Below are positions 6,086 through 14,418 of a stretch of 23,159 nucleotides of DNA, one piece after another. A program made the translations under genes and the position numbers. Where the stretch lies: positions 1 through 23,159 of the forward strand of contig DGII01000042.1 in the NCBI GenBank assembly GCA_002393095.1, read 5' to 3'. The DNA comes from Lachnospiraceae bacterium UBA3826 (GTDB taxonomy: Bacteria; Bacillota; Clostridia; Lachnospirales; Lachnospiraceae). The notes beneath the pieces were generated by a model that had not been told where the DNA came from, did no database searches, and was given only the letters and a program-made list of their open reading frames with translations. Every line of letters begins with the position of its first letter. The stretch's first letter is position 1.

Positions 6086-7435
6086 GTGAAGAAAAGATTG
6101 GCGATGTTGATAGGATGTGCGCTCATGACCACTGCGCTTGCGGCATGCGGCAGTACCGGAGCGGATGCACAGCCGGGGGGAACGGATACGACACAGGAGA
6201 CCGTAACCGAGGCAGCAGAACAGACAGATACAGTTACTCCCGAGGTAACACAAGAGCAGGTTGAGACTGCAAGTGAGGAAGAAGCTGCACCTGAAGTGGT
6301 TAAGATCTGTGATAATGTACAGTCAGGCTATGAGACATTCGGTAATGCCTATGGCGGAGTAATTATAGTGAAAAAGGACGGAAAATACGGAGCTGTGGAC
6401 TATGATATGAATCAGCTTGTTCCGTGTGATTATGATTATTTCAGATCAGCCAATAATAAAGGATATTTTGTAATGATAAAAGAGGATGAAGTACAGGAAC
6501 TGTATTCACCCAAAGGAGAGATGATCTGTTCATCAGAATACATTGATGTTAATCTGCTTGCATCCGGCAACTGTTATATAGTGAATGATACAACGAATGC
6601 CAAGTATTATGATTACGATGGCAATCTCCTGGCAGAGACCACTCTCGGAGAAGATACCATGAACGAAGTTGTAGGCAGTCATGATGGTATAGTGCTGTTG
6701 AGAAGATATTCCGAGAATGGCAACAATGCCCTTATGGAAGTCGGTAAGCTGTCAGAGGATGGCAATGTGAAGTGGCAGACCGAATATGACGGTCCCATAT
6801 CATGGGAGGATAACAGCCCGTCAGACCCTGATGCCAATGGAGCCTCCATGGGCTTCTATATTCCGCAGGTCCTGTTATCAGGTATTAATGACGGTTATTA
6901 TGTGACATATCATCCCGTAATAGAATGGGGATATATGAATATGTATGATGCCGACAGCAATAAAGTGGCTGATTTTAACATCTGTGATATGGACAGTGAG
7001 GGTAACTACTCCGAGGGACATCATAACGAGGAAAATGATGTAGCAGGATACTACTATGACGGGGCATGGTGCTATAACCGCGGGACCAAGATGGTATGGA
7101 TCTGCGGTGATAAGGATGTCCTTGTGGATGTATCTGACATGGATGTTCTGGCGATATATGATTACATAGGCATGGCTGAGGGTGACCTGTGGCTGGCAGG
7201 TAAGGGTGATCAGTGGGGATACATCGATCCCGACGGTAATGAGATTGCAATGTATGACGATGCCAGCGCTTTCATCGGAGACTATGCCCTTATAATAGAA
7301 GACGGACATGCATATTTGATAGGTAAAGACCTTGAGAAGATAGAAGATCTTGGTGAAGCCGACAGAATATCTGCGGCAGGAGAATTATTCGCTGTGGAAA
7401 AGGATGAATCCCTTACGCTCTATCAGGTGCGATAA
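6086..7435 (+). CDS. Lipoprotein with WG-repeat-like segments, function unknown
   Basis: 449 aa from the GTG start. The N-terminus is a lipoprotein signal peptide (KKR, hydrophobic core, lipobox LAAC at 18-21), so the mature protein would be anchored by Cys21 on the outer face of the membrane. A threonine/glutamate-rich linker follows (about 25-70). The rest contains WG-like units such as KKDGKYGAVDYDMNQLVPCD (about residues 93-112) and DQWGYIDPDGNEI near the C-terminus, spaced by acidic tyrosine-rich stretches. WG repeats usually form beta-structured extracellular modules, but no enzyme activity can be assigned. The gene sits 28 nt after tadA with no terminator between. Confidence 0.75.
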   Translation: MKKRLAMLIGCALMTTALAACGSTGADAQPGGTDTTQETVTEAAEQTDTVTPEVTQEQVETASEEEAAPEVVKICDNVQSGYETFGNAYGGVIIVKKDGKYGAVDYDMNQLVPCDYDYFRSANNKGYFVMIKEDEVQELYSPKGEMICSSEYIDVNLLASGNCYIVNDTTNAKYYDYDGNLLAETTLGEDTMNEVVGSHDGIVLLRRYSENGNNALMEVGKLSEDGNVKWQTEYDGPISWEDNSPSDPDANGASMGFYIPQVLLSGINDGYYVTYHPVIEWGYMNMYDADSNKVADFNICDMDSEGNYSEGHHNEENDVAGYYYDGAWCYNRGTKMVWICGDKDVLVDVSDMDVLAIYDYIGMAEGDLWLAGKGDQWGYIDPDGNEIAMYDDASAFIGDYALIIEDGHAYLIGKDLEKIEDLGEADRISAAGELFAVEKDESLTLYQVR

Positions 7436-7495
7436 GTATAAAACTATCATACCAAAATGAAAAAAGAACTGTCACTGTGGACTGATATGTGATAG

Positions 7496-7501
7496 TATAA
7501 T
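7496..7501 (+). promoter_or_regulatory. -10 box of the SRP RNA gene
   Basis: A perfect TATAAT ends just before the RNA 5' arm, placing transcription start near 7508. A matching -35 was not found at the right spacing, so only the -10 is proposed. Confidence 0.45.
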
Positions 7502-7502
7502 A

Positions 7503-7698
7503 ATACTTGGATCCCGTGTGGAAGGGAGCTTATAGCTTCCCTCTGAGGGCCCGGGTCTTACGCAATGAGACTCTACGAATCTGGTCAGGGCAGGAATGCA
7601 GCAGCCATAAGAAGAAATTCTCATGTGCCGTGAGGGTGCCTGGGCAGGCTTGGAGGTATAGTACTATATGTTGCCTTACATGCGGGATTTAAGTATAT
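7503..7698 (+). ncRNA. ffs: Signal recognition particle RNA, large bacterial type
   Basis: The helix-8 core that binds Ffh is unmistakable: GGTCAGG (7583-7589), GGAA (7593-7596) and AGCAGCC (7600-7606). Flanking pairs ATGAGA/TCTCAT and GCCCGGGT/GCCTGGGC build helix 5. Bases 7503-7520 can pair with 7679-7696 in an 18-bp helix with G-U pairs that closes the whole RNA. Two further hairpins lie near the 5' side (about 7522-7541) and the 3' side (about 7644-7675), as expected for an RNA with an Alu-like domain rather than the short 4.5S form. The RNA targets membrane and secreted proteins to the translocon. Ends are estimates from the closing helix, and no classic terminator is visible. Confidence 0.88.
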
Positions 7699-7744
7699 CC
7701 GCGGATACGGGGAGGTTCTTTTGTCAAGAAAATGGAGGGCAGAT

Positions 7745-10585
7745 ATGAAATATACATTTGATTGGAAGGAATATGCGCGTATAGCCAGAGCGATGGTATC
7801 TGAGGGCTGTGTATTACTTAAGAATGACAAGGGAACCCTGCCGGTTAAGTCAGGTGATAAGGTTGCGGTGTTCGGACGCATACAGTTTGATTATATAAAA
7901 AGCGGTACCGGTTCAGGAGGTATGGTAAACGCTCCTTATGTGATATCTATCCTCGATGCACTTAGGGAAGAGAAGGATATTACCATAGATGAAGAGCTTC
8001 TTAAGATATATGAGAATTGGGTCAGGGAGCATCCCTTTGATAAGGGCGAGGGCTGGGCCAAGGAGCCATGGAGTCAGCTTGAGATGACGGTATCAGATGA
8101 GGTGGCTATGGCTGCGGCATCCCGTTCGGATATCGCTGTCGTGATCATAGGCAGAAACGCCGGAGAGGACAGGGACAGCTCAGCGGATAAGGGCGCGTAT
8201 AATCTGTCCGATGAAGAAGAGCAGATGCTCTCTGCTGTTACTAAGGCTTTTAAGAGAGTGGCGGTCATTCTTAATGTAGGCAGCATCATCGATATGAAGT
8301 GGGTGGATAAGTATGAGCCGCAGGCTGTGATGTATACATGGCAGGGTGGCATGGAAGGCGGTCATGGAATAGTCGATGTTCTTACGGGAAGAGTATGTCC
8401 GTCGGGAAGACTCTCGGATACAATAGCCTATGATATAAAGGATTATCCTTCTACGAAGAATTTCGGCGCTGAAGATAAGAATCACTATGAAGAGGATATA
8501 TATGTAGGATACAGATATTTTGAGTCTGTTGCCAAGGATAAGGTCATGTATCCCTTCGGATTCGGATTGTCGTATACAACTTTTGCAATGGAGTCAAGCA
8601 TGAGTCAGACCGATGAGGAGAAGATCCGTGTGACGACCACAGTGACCAATACCGGAGAAGTCGCCGGTAAGGAAGTGGTTCAGGTTTATTTCGAGGCCCC
8701 GCAGGGTAAGCTGGGTAAGCCGCTCAGGAGCCTTATACGGTTCGGCAAGACAGATGTACTTACGCCGGGTGCGTCGGAGACAGTTACACTTGATTTTGCA
8801 ATGGCAGAAATGGCAAGCTTCGATGACAGCGGTGTCACAGGGCATAAGGATTGTTATGTGCTCGAAGCGGGTGAATATATCATATATGCCGGAACAGATG
8901 TACGTAATGCGGAGCTTATAGGAAGCTTTACATTAAGTGACACTGTTGTCATAAGTGAGTGCGAGGAGGCATGTTCACCTATAGAGGAGCTTAAGAGGAT
9001 GCATCTTAAGCTTACGGATGATGGTAATAAGATGGAGTATGAGTCTGTTCCGCTAAGGAGCTATGACTTAAGAGACCGGATAACGGACAGGCGTCCGGAT
9101 GGAAGGGAATGCACCGGAGATAAAGGTTACAGATTCGTCGATATGATGAGGGGAGAGGTATCCATGGAGGATTATCTTGACCAGTTGACGGATATTGATC
9201 TGATACATATGTCACGAGGTGAGGGAATGTGCTCGCCCAAGGTGACTCCGGGTGTGGCATCATGCTTCGGCGGTGTGACGGATAAGCTTAATAAGGATTA
9301 TGGTATGCCGATCGCGGCCTGCTCGGACGGACCATCGGGCATACGCATGGATTGCGGAACGGAGGCATTCTCACTTCCAAATGCCACTTTGCAGGCTTGC
9401 TCATTCAATTTGACGCTTATAGAGAGACTCTATGAATATGAAGGCAAGGAACTGAGGAAGAATAAGATTGACTCTCTCTTAGGTCCGGGACTCAATATAC
9501 ATCGTAATCCCATCAACGGGCGTAACTTCGAGTATTATTCCGAGGACCCTTATCTGACCGGAGCCTGTGCGGTAGCAGAGCTTAGAGGTCTCCATAAGTA
9601 TGAGGTAACGGGAACATGTAAGCATTTTGCCACCAACAATCAGGAATTCAAGAGACATTTTGTGGATGCGGTGGTTTCACCCAGAGCTCTCAGAGAGATA
9701 TATCTTAAGGCTTTTGAGATGGCGGTAAAGGAAGGCGGAGCATTCCTTATCATGACTACCTACGGACCGCTTAACGGAATATATACGGCAAGTAACTATG
9801 ACCTTGATACGACGATCCTTAGAGGTGAATGGGGATTTACGGGTGCGGTCATGACGGATTGGTGGGCCAAGATGGGGCCGGCAGGAAGCGCACTTAAGCA
9901 TACGGATTCCAAGATGAAGGAACTCCTTGAAGAAGAGGCATCTATCAAGAACACAACGGCCATGATAAGTGCGCAGAATGATCTGTACAAGGTAACTGCG
10001 GACTCGGCAGGGAATGCTAATCAGGATAATGCCGAGGACGGCCTTAAGAGGGGAGTTATCACAAGAGGCGAGCTTTTGCGTAACGCCGCTAATATATGCA
10101 ATGTACTTAAGAAGCTTGCCGTAGGCAGGAGACTGGTAGACGGTGAAGATGAGATAGAAGTCAAGAATCCTCCAAAGGGAGCGGATAAGAATACTTATTA
10201 TATGCCCTATACGGAGACAGGCGGTCAAGAGACTTATCTTGATACCACCGGACTTCATACCGAAGGCGGTTCTAATAATATCTATACCCTTCACATCACA
10301 ACACAGGGAATATATGATGTTGTATTCAGACTTAAGTCTGATGCCGGAGAACTTTCGCAGACGACGATGACGGTATCTGAGAATAATATGGTCCGTGGAG
10401 CCATAACCGTAAGCGGAACCTCCGGAGAGTGGGTAGAGCGAAGGGTTGAGATAGATGCAAGCTACCAGACAGACAATTATCTGGCAATATATTTTGCCCA
10501 GACCGGAATAGATATAGACAGCATAAGGTTCATTCTTAAGAAAAAGCTGGATATGGGCGATAAGAGAGATGTGGATTTCCTATAG
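7745..10585 (+). CDS. GH3 beta-glucosidase with permuted domain order
   Basis: 946 aa, no signal peptide, so probably cytoplasmic and acting on imported oligosaccharides. The domain order is reversed from most GH3 enzymes. The alpha/beta sandwich comes first (about 1-280, beginning ARAMVSEGCVLLKNDKGTLPV, with the likely acid/base Glu141 in GEDRD). A fibronectin-III-like domain follows (about 294-395), then the TIM-barrel domain (about 470-790). The barrel has SDGPSGIR at 527-534, KHF at 626-628 and the nucleophile Asp705 in MTDWW. The last 120 residues (from about 820) look like a beta-sandwich carbohydrate-binding module. The same order is known from Butyrivibrio and Ruminococcus beta-glucosidases. 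The ATG at 7745 has GGAGGG five bases upstream; an in-frame TTG at 7721 with GGGGAGG is an alternative start adding 8 residues. Confidence 0.92.
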   Translation: MKYTFDWKEYARIARAMVSEGCVLLKNDKGTLPVKSGDKVAVFGRIQFDYIKSGTGSGGMVNAPYVISILDALREEKDITIDEELLKIYENWVREHPFDKGEGWAKEPWSQLEMTVSDEVAMAAASRSDIAVVIIGRNAGEDRDSSADKGAYNLSDEEEQMLSAVTKAFKRVAVILNVGSIIDMKWVDKYEPQAVMYTWQGGMEGGHGIVDVLTGRVCPSGRLSDTIAYDIKDYPSTKNFGAEDKNHYEEDIYVGYRYFESVAKDKVMYPFGFGLSYTTFAMESSMSQTDEEKIRVTTTVTNTGEVAGKEVVQVYFEAPQGKLGKPLRSLIRFGKTDVLTPGASETVTLDFAMAEMASFDDSGVTGHKDCYVLEAGEYIIYAGTDVRNAELIGSFTLSDTVVISECEEACSPIEELKRMHLKLTDDGNKMEYESVPLRSYDLRDRITDRRPDGRECTGDKGYRFVDMMRGEVSMEDYLDQLTDIDLIHMSRGEGMCSPKVTPGVASCFGGVTDKLNKDYGMPIAACSDGPSGIRMDCGTEAFSLPNATLQACSFNLTLIERLYEYEGKELRKNKIDSLLGPGLNIHRNPINGRNFEYYSEDPYLTGACAVAELRGLHKYEVTGTCKHFATNNQEFKRHFVDAVVSPRALREIYLKAFEMAVKEGGAFLIMTTYGPLNGIYTASNYDLDTTILRGEWGFTGAVMTDWWAKMGPAGSALKHTDSKMKELLEEEASIKNTTAMISAQNDLYKVTADSAGNANQDNAEDGLKRGVITRGELLRNAANICNVLKKLAVGRRLVDGEDEIEVKNPPKGADKNTYYMPYTETGGQETYLDTTGLHTEGGSNNIYTLHITTQGIYDVVFRLKSDAGELSQTTMTVSENNMVRGAITVSGTSGEWVERRVEIDASYQTDNYLAIYFAQTGIDIDSIRFILKKKLDMGDKRDVDFL

Positions 10586-10647
10586 GCTTTTTTTGTCCGG
10601 TAGTATATTATAATTGGAGTAAAGACAACAGAATTAAAAAATAGGTG

Positions 10648-10676
10648 TTGACAGTTTGTTTTATCAGGAGTATATT
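10648..10676 (+). promoter_or_regulatory. Promoter of the GntR-ABC operon
   Basis: A consensus TTGACA (10648-10653) and TATATT (10671-10676) are spaced by exactly 17 bp, directly followed by the 14-bp inverted repeat. Confidence 0.8.
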
Positions 10677-10705
10677 AAGTGTACTAGATGTTCTAGTACA
10701 CTTAA
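10675..10705. promoter_or_regulatory. Perfect 14-bp inverted repeat at the start site: probable GntR operator
   Basis: TTAAGTGTACTAGA (10675-10688) and TCTAGTACACTTAA (10692-10705) flank TGT. It overlaps the last bases of the -10 and covers the expected start of transcription, the position of a repressor site. The GTACTA/TAGTAC core resembles palindromes I associate with YtrA-type GntR repressors. Because TTTTAT follows, the transcribed repeat could also act as a weak terminator. Confidence 0.7.
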
Positions 10706-10715
10706 TTTTATGCCA

Positions 10716-10755
10716 AAGACATCCGGTGCCGGTTTACTAAGACATCCAGTGCCGG
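10716..10755 (+). repeat. Two 17-bp direct repeats in the operon leader
   Basis: AAGACATCCGGTGCCGG (10716-10732) and AAGACATCCAGTGCCGG (10739-10755) differ at one base and recur with a 23-bp period. They lie between the inverted repeat and the gntR ribosome binding site. Confidence 0.7.
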
Positions 10756-10804
10756 CCTGTTATGGCAGAGAATGACAGAATACAAAGGGAAGGAGACGCG
10801 GAAG

Positions 10805-11188
10805 ATGCTTATTAACATCGACTATCAGGACAAAAGACCTATATATGAGCAGATAATCGAGAAGCTTCAGAATCTGATAGTGAAGGGTGTGCTTGCGGAG
10901 AATGACAAGATACCGTCAGTCCGTAACATGGCGATAGAGCTGTCCATCAACCCCAACACCATACAGAGAGCATATCAGGAGTTGGAACGGGCAGGCTATA
11001 TATATACGGTAAAGGGCAGAGGCAATTTCGTCTCGCCGAAAGATGGCTGGAAGAAGGATAAGCTTGTAGAAGCAATGCAGGAATTTGATGATAAGGTGAC
11101 GGAGCTTATCCATCTGGGTGTATCCGCTGATGAGATGCACAGCCATATAGATGATGTGATCAAGAAGGAGGGGATGAAGAATGATTGA
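10805..11188 (+). CDS. GntR-family (YtrA-type) transcriptional repressor
   Basis: 127 aa. The winged HTH (about 10-78) has the family patterns RPIYEQIIEKLQNLIVKG, IPSVRNMAIELSINPNTIQRAY and GYIYTVKGRGNFV. The remaining 50 residues are only a short helical tail, the hallmark of the YtrA subfamily, which usually represses its own ABC-transporter operon. The start is set by GGAAGGAG about nine bases before ATG 10805; an upstream in-frame ATG at 10772 lacks a site. The stop overlaps the ABC ATPase start by 8 nt, so the genes are coupled. The perfect inverted repeat at the operon promoter is the obvious binding site. The inducer is unknown; envelope-active antibiotics are common inducers for relatives. 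Confidence 0.9.
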   Translation: MLINIDYQDKRPIYEQIIEKLQNLIVKGVLAENDKIPSVRNMAIELSINPNTIQRAYQELERAGYIYTVKGRGNFVSPKDGWKKDKLVEAMQEFDDKVTELIHLGVSADEMHSHIDDVIKKEGMKND

Positions 11189-12083
11189 TATAAAGGACTT
11201 AAGCAAGAGATTCGATGATTTCTATGCTGTCAACGGGATCACAGCTAAGATTGAAGATGGTCATGTATTTGGGTTAGTAGGAACGAACGGAGCAGGTAAG
11301 AGCACACTTCTTCGCATGATAGCAGGTGTGATCAAGCCGACTGAAGGACAGGTAATAGTGGATGGAAGGCAGGTATATGAGGATGCCGATGTTAAGAAGG
11401 ATATCTTCTATATATCGGATGAGCAGTACTATTTCGCTAATTCCACGCCGGAGGATATGAAGAATTTCTATAAGGGATTATATGAGAAATTCGACGAATC
11501 CAGATATAACGATCTTTTAGGTAAATTCGGTCTTGGGTCTAACCGCAGGATCAATTCTTTCTCAAAGGGCATGAAGAAGCAGCTTTCGGTCATCTTAGGA
11601 GTATGTGCCAATACAAAATATCTTCTTTGTGATGAGACCTTCGACGGGCTTGATCCTGTGATGAGACAGGCAGTTAAGAAGATATTCATAGCGGAGCTTG
11701 AAGACAGAGGCATGACACCTATCATAGCTTCCCATAACTTAAGAGAGCTTGAGGATATATGCGATCATGTTGGTCTGTTGCATCAGGGAGGAATCCTCTT
11801 TTCTAAGGATTTGGATGAGATGAAGCTTGGTATACACAGACTTCAGTGCGTATTCGAATCGGATGCGGACAGGGAGTCCTTTATGTCGGGGCTTAACATC
11901 ATGAGTCACGAGGAGAGAGGCTCTCTGCATACTGTTACGGTTCGTGGGACAAGGGAGGAGCTTGAGGCAGCATTATCTAAGATACACACAGTTTTTGCTG
12001 AGGTTTTGCCCTTATCTCTTGAGGAGATATTCATAAGTGAGACGGAGGTGGTAGGATATGACATCAAGAACATTATCGCTTAA
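11181..12083 (+). CDS. ABC transporter ATP-binding protein
   Basis: 300 aa, a single ABC domain with a C-terminal extension. Visible motifs: Walker A GTNGAGKST at 34-42, a shortened signature SFSKG at 126-130 in place of LSGGQ, Walker B YLLCDE at 147-152 with the D-loop, and the switch His185. The pattern places it with ATPases of ABC-2 exporters such as YtrB/BcrA-like proteins, which act in antibiotic resistance or envelope stress. It overlaps the regulator gene by 8 nt and the permease gene by 26 nt, so all three form one operon. The exported substrate cannot be told from sequence. Confidence 0.93.
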   Translation: MIDIKDLSKRFDDFYAVNGITAKIEDGHVFGLVGTNGAGKSTLLRMIAGVIKPTEGQVIVDGRQVYEDADVKKDIFYISDEQYYFANSTPEDMKNFYKGLYEKFDESRYNDLLGKFGLGSNRRINSFSKGMKKQLSVILGVCANTKYLLCDETFDGLDPVMRQAVKKIFIAELEDRGMTPIIASHNLRELEDICDHVGLLHQGGILFSKDLDEMKLGIHRLQCVFESDADRESFMSGLNIMSHEERGSLHTVTVRGTREELEAALSKIHTVFAEVLPLSLEEIFISETEVVGYDIKNIIA

Positions 12084-14325
12084 TCTATTCAAGGGTGAGT
12101 GTAAGCGCAGACTGTGGCTGTATGCCCTTACGCTTGTTGCATTCATAGCCCTTCAGCCGGGCTCGTTGCTTATGGATATAGACAGATGGCTGATATGGGG
12201 GATCAGACCGGCCATGATGATCGCCAATATCAAGAGTACTGTAGCTATAACCTATATAGGACTTTTATTCATGCTCCTTGCCGTGATATATGGGGCGGTA
12301 AGCTATGGATATATATTCTCAAGATCAAGAGTGGATATGTATCACAGTCTGCCGATGGACAGGAAGAGCCTTTTTATCGTGAACTACCTTTCAGGGCTCT
12401 TGCCTTTTATGGTGATAGAGCTTTTTGCGAGTCTGCTTTTGATGTGCGTAGTCATGATCAAGGGACTGGGAGGTCATGGAATAGGCAATGTGATATTTTG
12501 TACATATATATACTCTGTATTCATATTCATGCTTGCATACAGTATCACTATCATGGCTCTGTCACTGTGCGGCAATCCGATAATAGGACTTCTGCTAAGC
12601 GGTGCCATAATGTTTGGCTTTGAGTTCACGGAGATGATCCTCGGTTGGTACAGTAACTATTGTTTCCAGACACACAGCTATGTATCGTCGGGAGATTATC
12701 CTCTGTGGAAGCTTGCGTTATCACCCAGTAATTTCGAGAACAGACTGGGACAGACCATAGGCGATACGCCGGGACGCTTCATACTGTTGATCGTAGTGAC
12801 TGTTATATGCACCCTGCTTGCGGCATATCTGTATAAGATAAGACCCTCGGAGAGTGCGGGCAAGGCGCTATGCTATAAGATACTTCAGCCGGTCATCAGA
12901 ATCCCGCTTGTAGTGGTTGCGGCATTGTCCGGCGGAATATATCTGGTGTTCGTATCCGGTGATATGATGACGGCGGGCTGGTACTGGATACTGTTTGCCT
13001 TCGTCGGAGTACTTACACATGTGGTAGCTGAGATAGTATTACAGCTTGACTTCAAGAAAGCACTTAAGCACTGGCAGCAGCTTATCATATCTCTTGCGGT
13101 AGCTGCGGTTATAGCCTGCTTCTTCTTATATGACCTTGGTGGATATGACAGATACATCCCTAAGGAAAATAAGGTTGCAAGTGCGGGAATAGCTCTAAGT
13201 GACATAGATATGGATATAAGCTACTTCGAATTAACAGGAAATGATGTAAGTGGAGATATGGAGTATATAGACAGAAGCAATCATATCCTTAAGGAGATGA
13301 AGTCTGAGAATAATACTGCTATCAGACAACTGGCATCTCTCGGTGTGGCAAGTATCGATCCTGAGCGTTCGGTATTCAAGCGTATGGAGAAGCAGCGTCA
13401 ACAGGAGGTGACTTATGACGGAATCAATTATACACAGAATATTTCACCCGAAGCTTCAGAAGATGACAGGAAGATGAGCTATACCATAAGATACAATCTT
13501 ACTAACGGCAGGACTGTATACCGAACATATACCGCCAGTCTGTCTGAAGCCTATGTGCCGGCAGAGGCAATCTATGACAGTGCGGAATATAAGGATGCAG
13601 CTTATCAGTTGGATGAGATGATCGGAAAAGGACTATTCGACAAAGTTACTCTTACGGATAGCTTCTATGATGAAGTGTTCAAACTCTCCGGTGATGATAT
13701 AGATGCCCTTTTGACAGAGCTTGATACGGATCTGAAGGCAATGACACTTGAGAGGGTAGTGAATGAGTATCCTATATATCAGGTTACAGGAGTAATGAAG
13801 GATTCTGAACTGACGGGATATTACAACGATATGCTCTACGGATACTATATATATCCCGATTATACGAATACCATCGCATTTTTAAAGAGCAAAGGGTTAG
13901 AGGTGGATACCATACAGAGGCTTGATCCTGATAAGATAGATCATGTGGAAGTAACAGACTATAGCAGAGCCAATTATCCGGAGACTATATATAATGATAT
14001 TGAAGCTAAGGCTGCTACGGTAGTTGCGGAACCGGTAAAGGTAATGTACAACACAGATGCAGATAAGGTGATCATCAGTAAGATCAATGATATTGCCGTA
14101 TATGATCACTTCTGCTACGTCAACAGTTTATTCAAGCCTTATGAGGAAAATCTGGATATCAACATTTTCTATCAGACTGACAAGGGCTTCTTAAATTCGA
14201 TATATGTAAGGATACCTAAGGGCAAGCTGCCGCAAAAGGTAAGGGATGATATAGAAAAAGCCTATGCGGAAGTCGATCGTGCAGGTGACGGCGAAGCATA
14301 TGCAACATCGACTATTATCGACTAA
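12058..14325 (+). CDS. ABC-2-type permease with large C-terminal non-membrane region
   Basis: 755 aa. The first half holds about nine hydrophobic segments (roughly 20-37, 62-86, 110-133, 145-170, 172-195, 240-260, 280-299, 305-327, 340-360). The segment YSYGYIFSRS-like SRSRVDMYHSLPMDRKSLF (about 88-106) is the typical ABC-2 cytoplasmic loop. From residue 361 to the end there is no further membrane span: almost 400 mostly polar residues rich in Asp and Tyr. The topology puts them at one face of the membrane, probably outside. The start at 12058 has GGAGG about ten bases upstream and overlaps the ATPase gene by 26 nt. It would pair with that ATPase in an exporter or sensor complex under the GntR repressor. 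Confidence 0.88.
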   Translation: MTSRTLSLNLFKGECKRRLWLYALTLVAFIALQPGSLLMDIDRWLIWGIRPAMMIANIKSTVAITYIGLLFMLLAVIYGAVSYGYIFSRSRVDMYHSLPMDRKSLFIVNYLSGLLPFMVIELFASLLLMCVVMIKGLGGHGIGNVIFCTYIYSVFIFMLAYSITIMALSLCGNPIIGLLLSGAIMFGFEFTEMILGWYSNYCFQTHSYVSSGDYPLWKLALSPSNFENRLGQTIGDTPGRFILLIVVTVICTLLAAYLYKIRPSESAGKALCYKILQPVIRIPLVVVAALSGGIYLVFVSGDMMTAGWYWILFAFVGVLTHVVAEIVLQLDFKKALKHWQQLIISLAVAAVIACFFLYDLGGYDRYIPKENKVASAGIALSDIDMDISYFELTGNDVSGDMEYIDRSNHILKEMKSENNTAIRQLASLGVASIDPERSVFKRMEKQRQQEVTYDGINYTQNISPEASEDDRKMSYTIRYNLTNGRTVYRTYTASLSEAYVPAEAIYDSAEYKDAAYQLDEMIGKGLFDKVTLTDSFYDEVFKLSGDDIDALLTELDTDLKAMTLERVVNEYPIYQVTGVMKDSELTGYYNDMLYGYYIYPDYTNTIAFLKSKGLEVDTIQRLDPDKIDHVEVTDYSRANYPETIYNDIEAKAATVVAEPVKVMYNTDADKVIISKINDIAVYDHFCYVNSLFKPYEENLDINIFYQTDKGFLNSIYVRIPKGKLPQKVRDDIEKAYAEVDRAGDGEAYATSTIID

Positions 14326-14372
14326 GGATGGCTGATACAGAAGAAAAGGGACAGGTCCGAATACAGGATCAT

Positions 14373-14407
14373 AAAAGCCGCAGGCCAAAGCGTAGCCTGC
14401 GGCTTTT
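14373..14407. terminator. Bidirectional terminator between convergent genes
   Basis: A perfect 13-bp stem, AAAAGCCGCAGGC (14373-14385) with GCCTGCGGCTTTT (14395-14407), has a 9-base loop. The A-run on one side and T-run on the other let it stop transcripts of both the permease gene and the minus-strand DUF4317 gene. Confidence 0.95.
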
Positions 14408-14418
14408 CTTACTTATGC

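Noticed and set aside
7507..7692. 61-codon plus-strand frame
   Set aside because: It coincides with the SRP RNA, whose conserved structure explains the sequence.
9677..10294. 205-codon minus-strand frame within the GH3 gene
   Set aside because: Antisense shadow of a well-supported enzyme; no family features and no start signals.
10578..10594. T-run after the GH3 gene as a terminator
   Set aside because: CCTATAGG before the T-run is a 4-bp palindrome with no loop and cannot form a terminator hairpin.
12114..12623. 169-codon plus-strand frame inside the permease gene
   Set aside because: Out-of-frame shadow; the permease frame has clear membrane spans and a good start.
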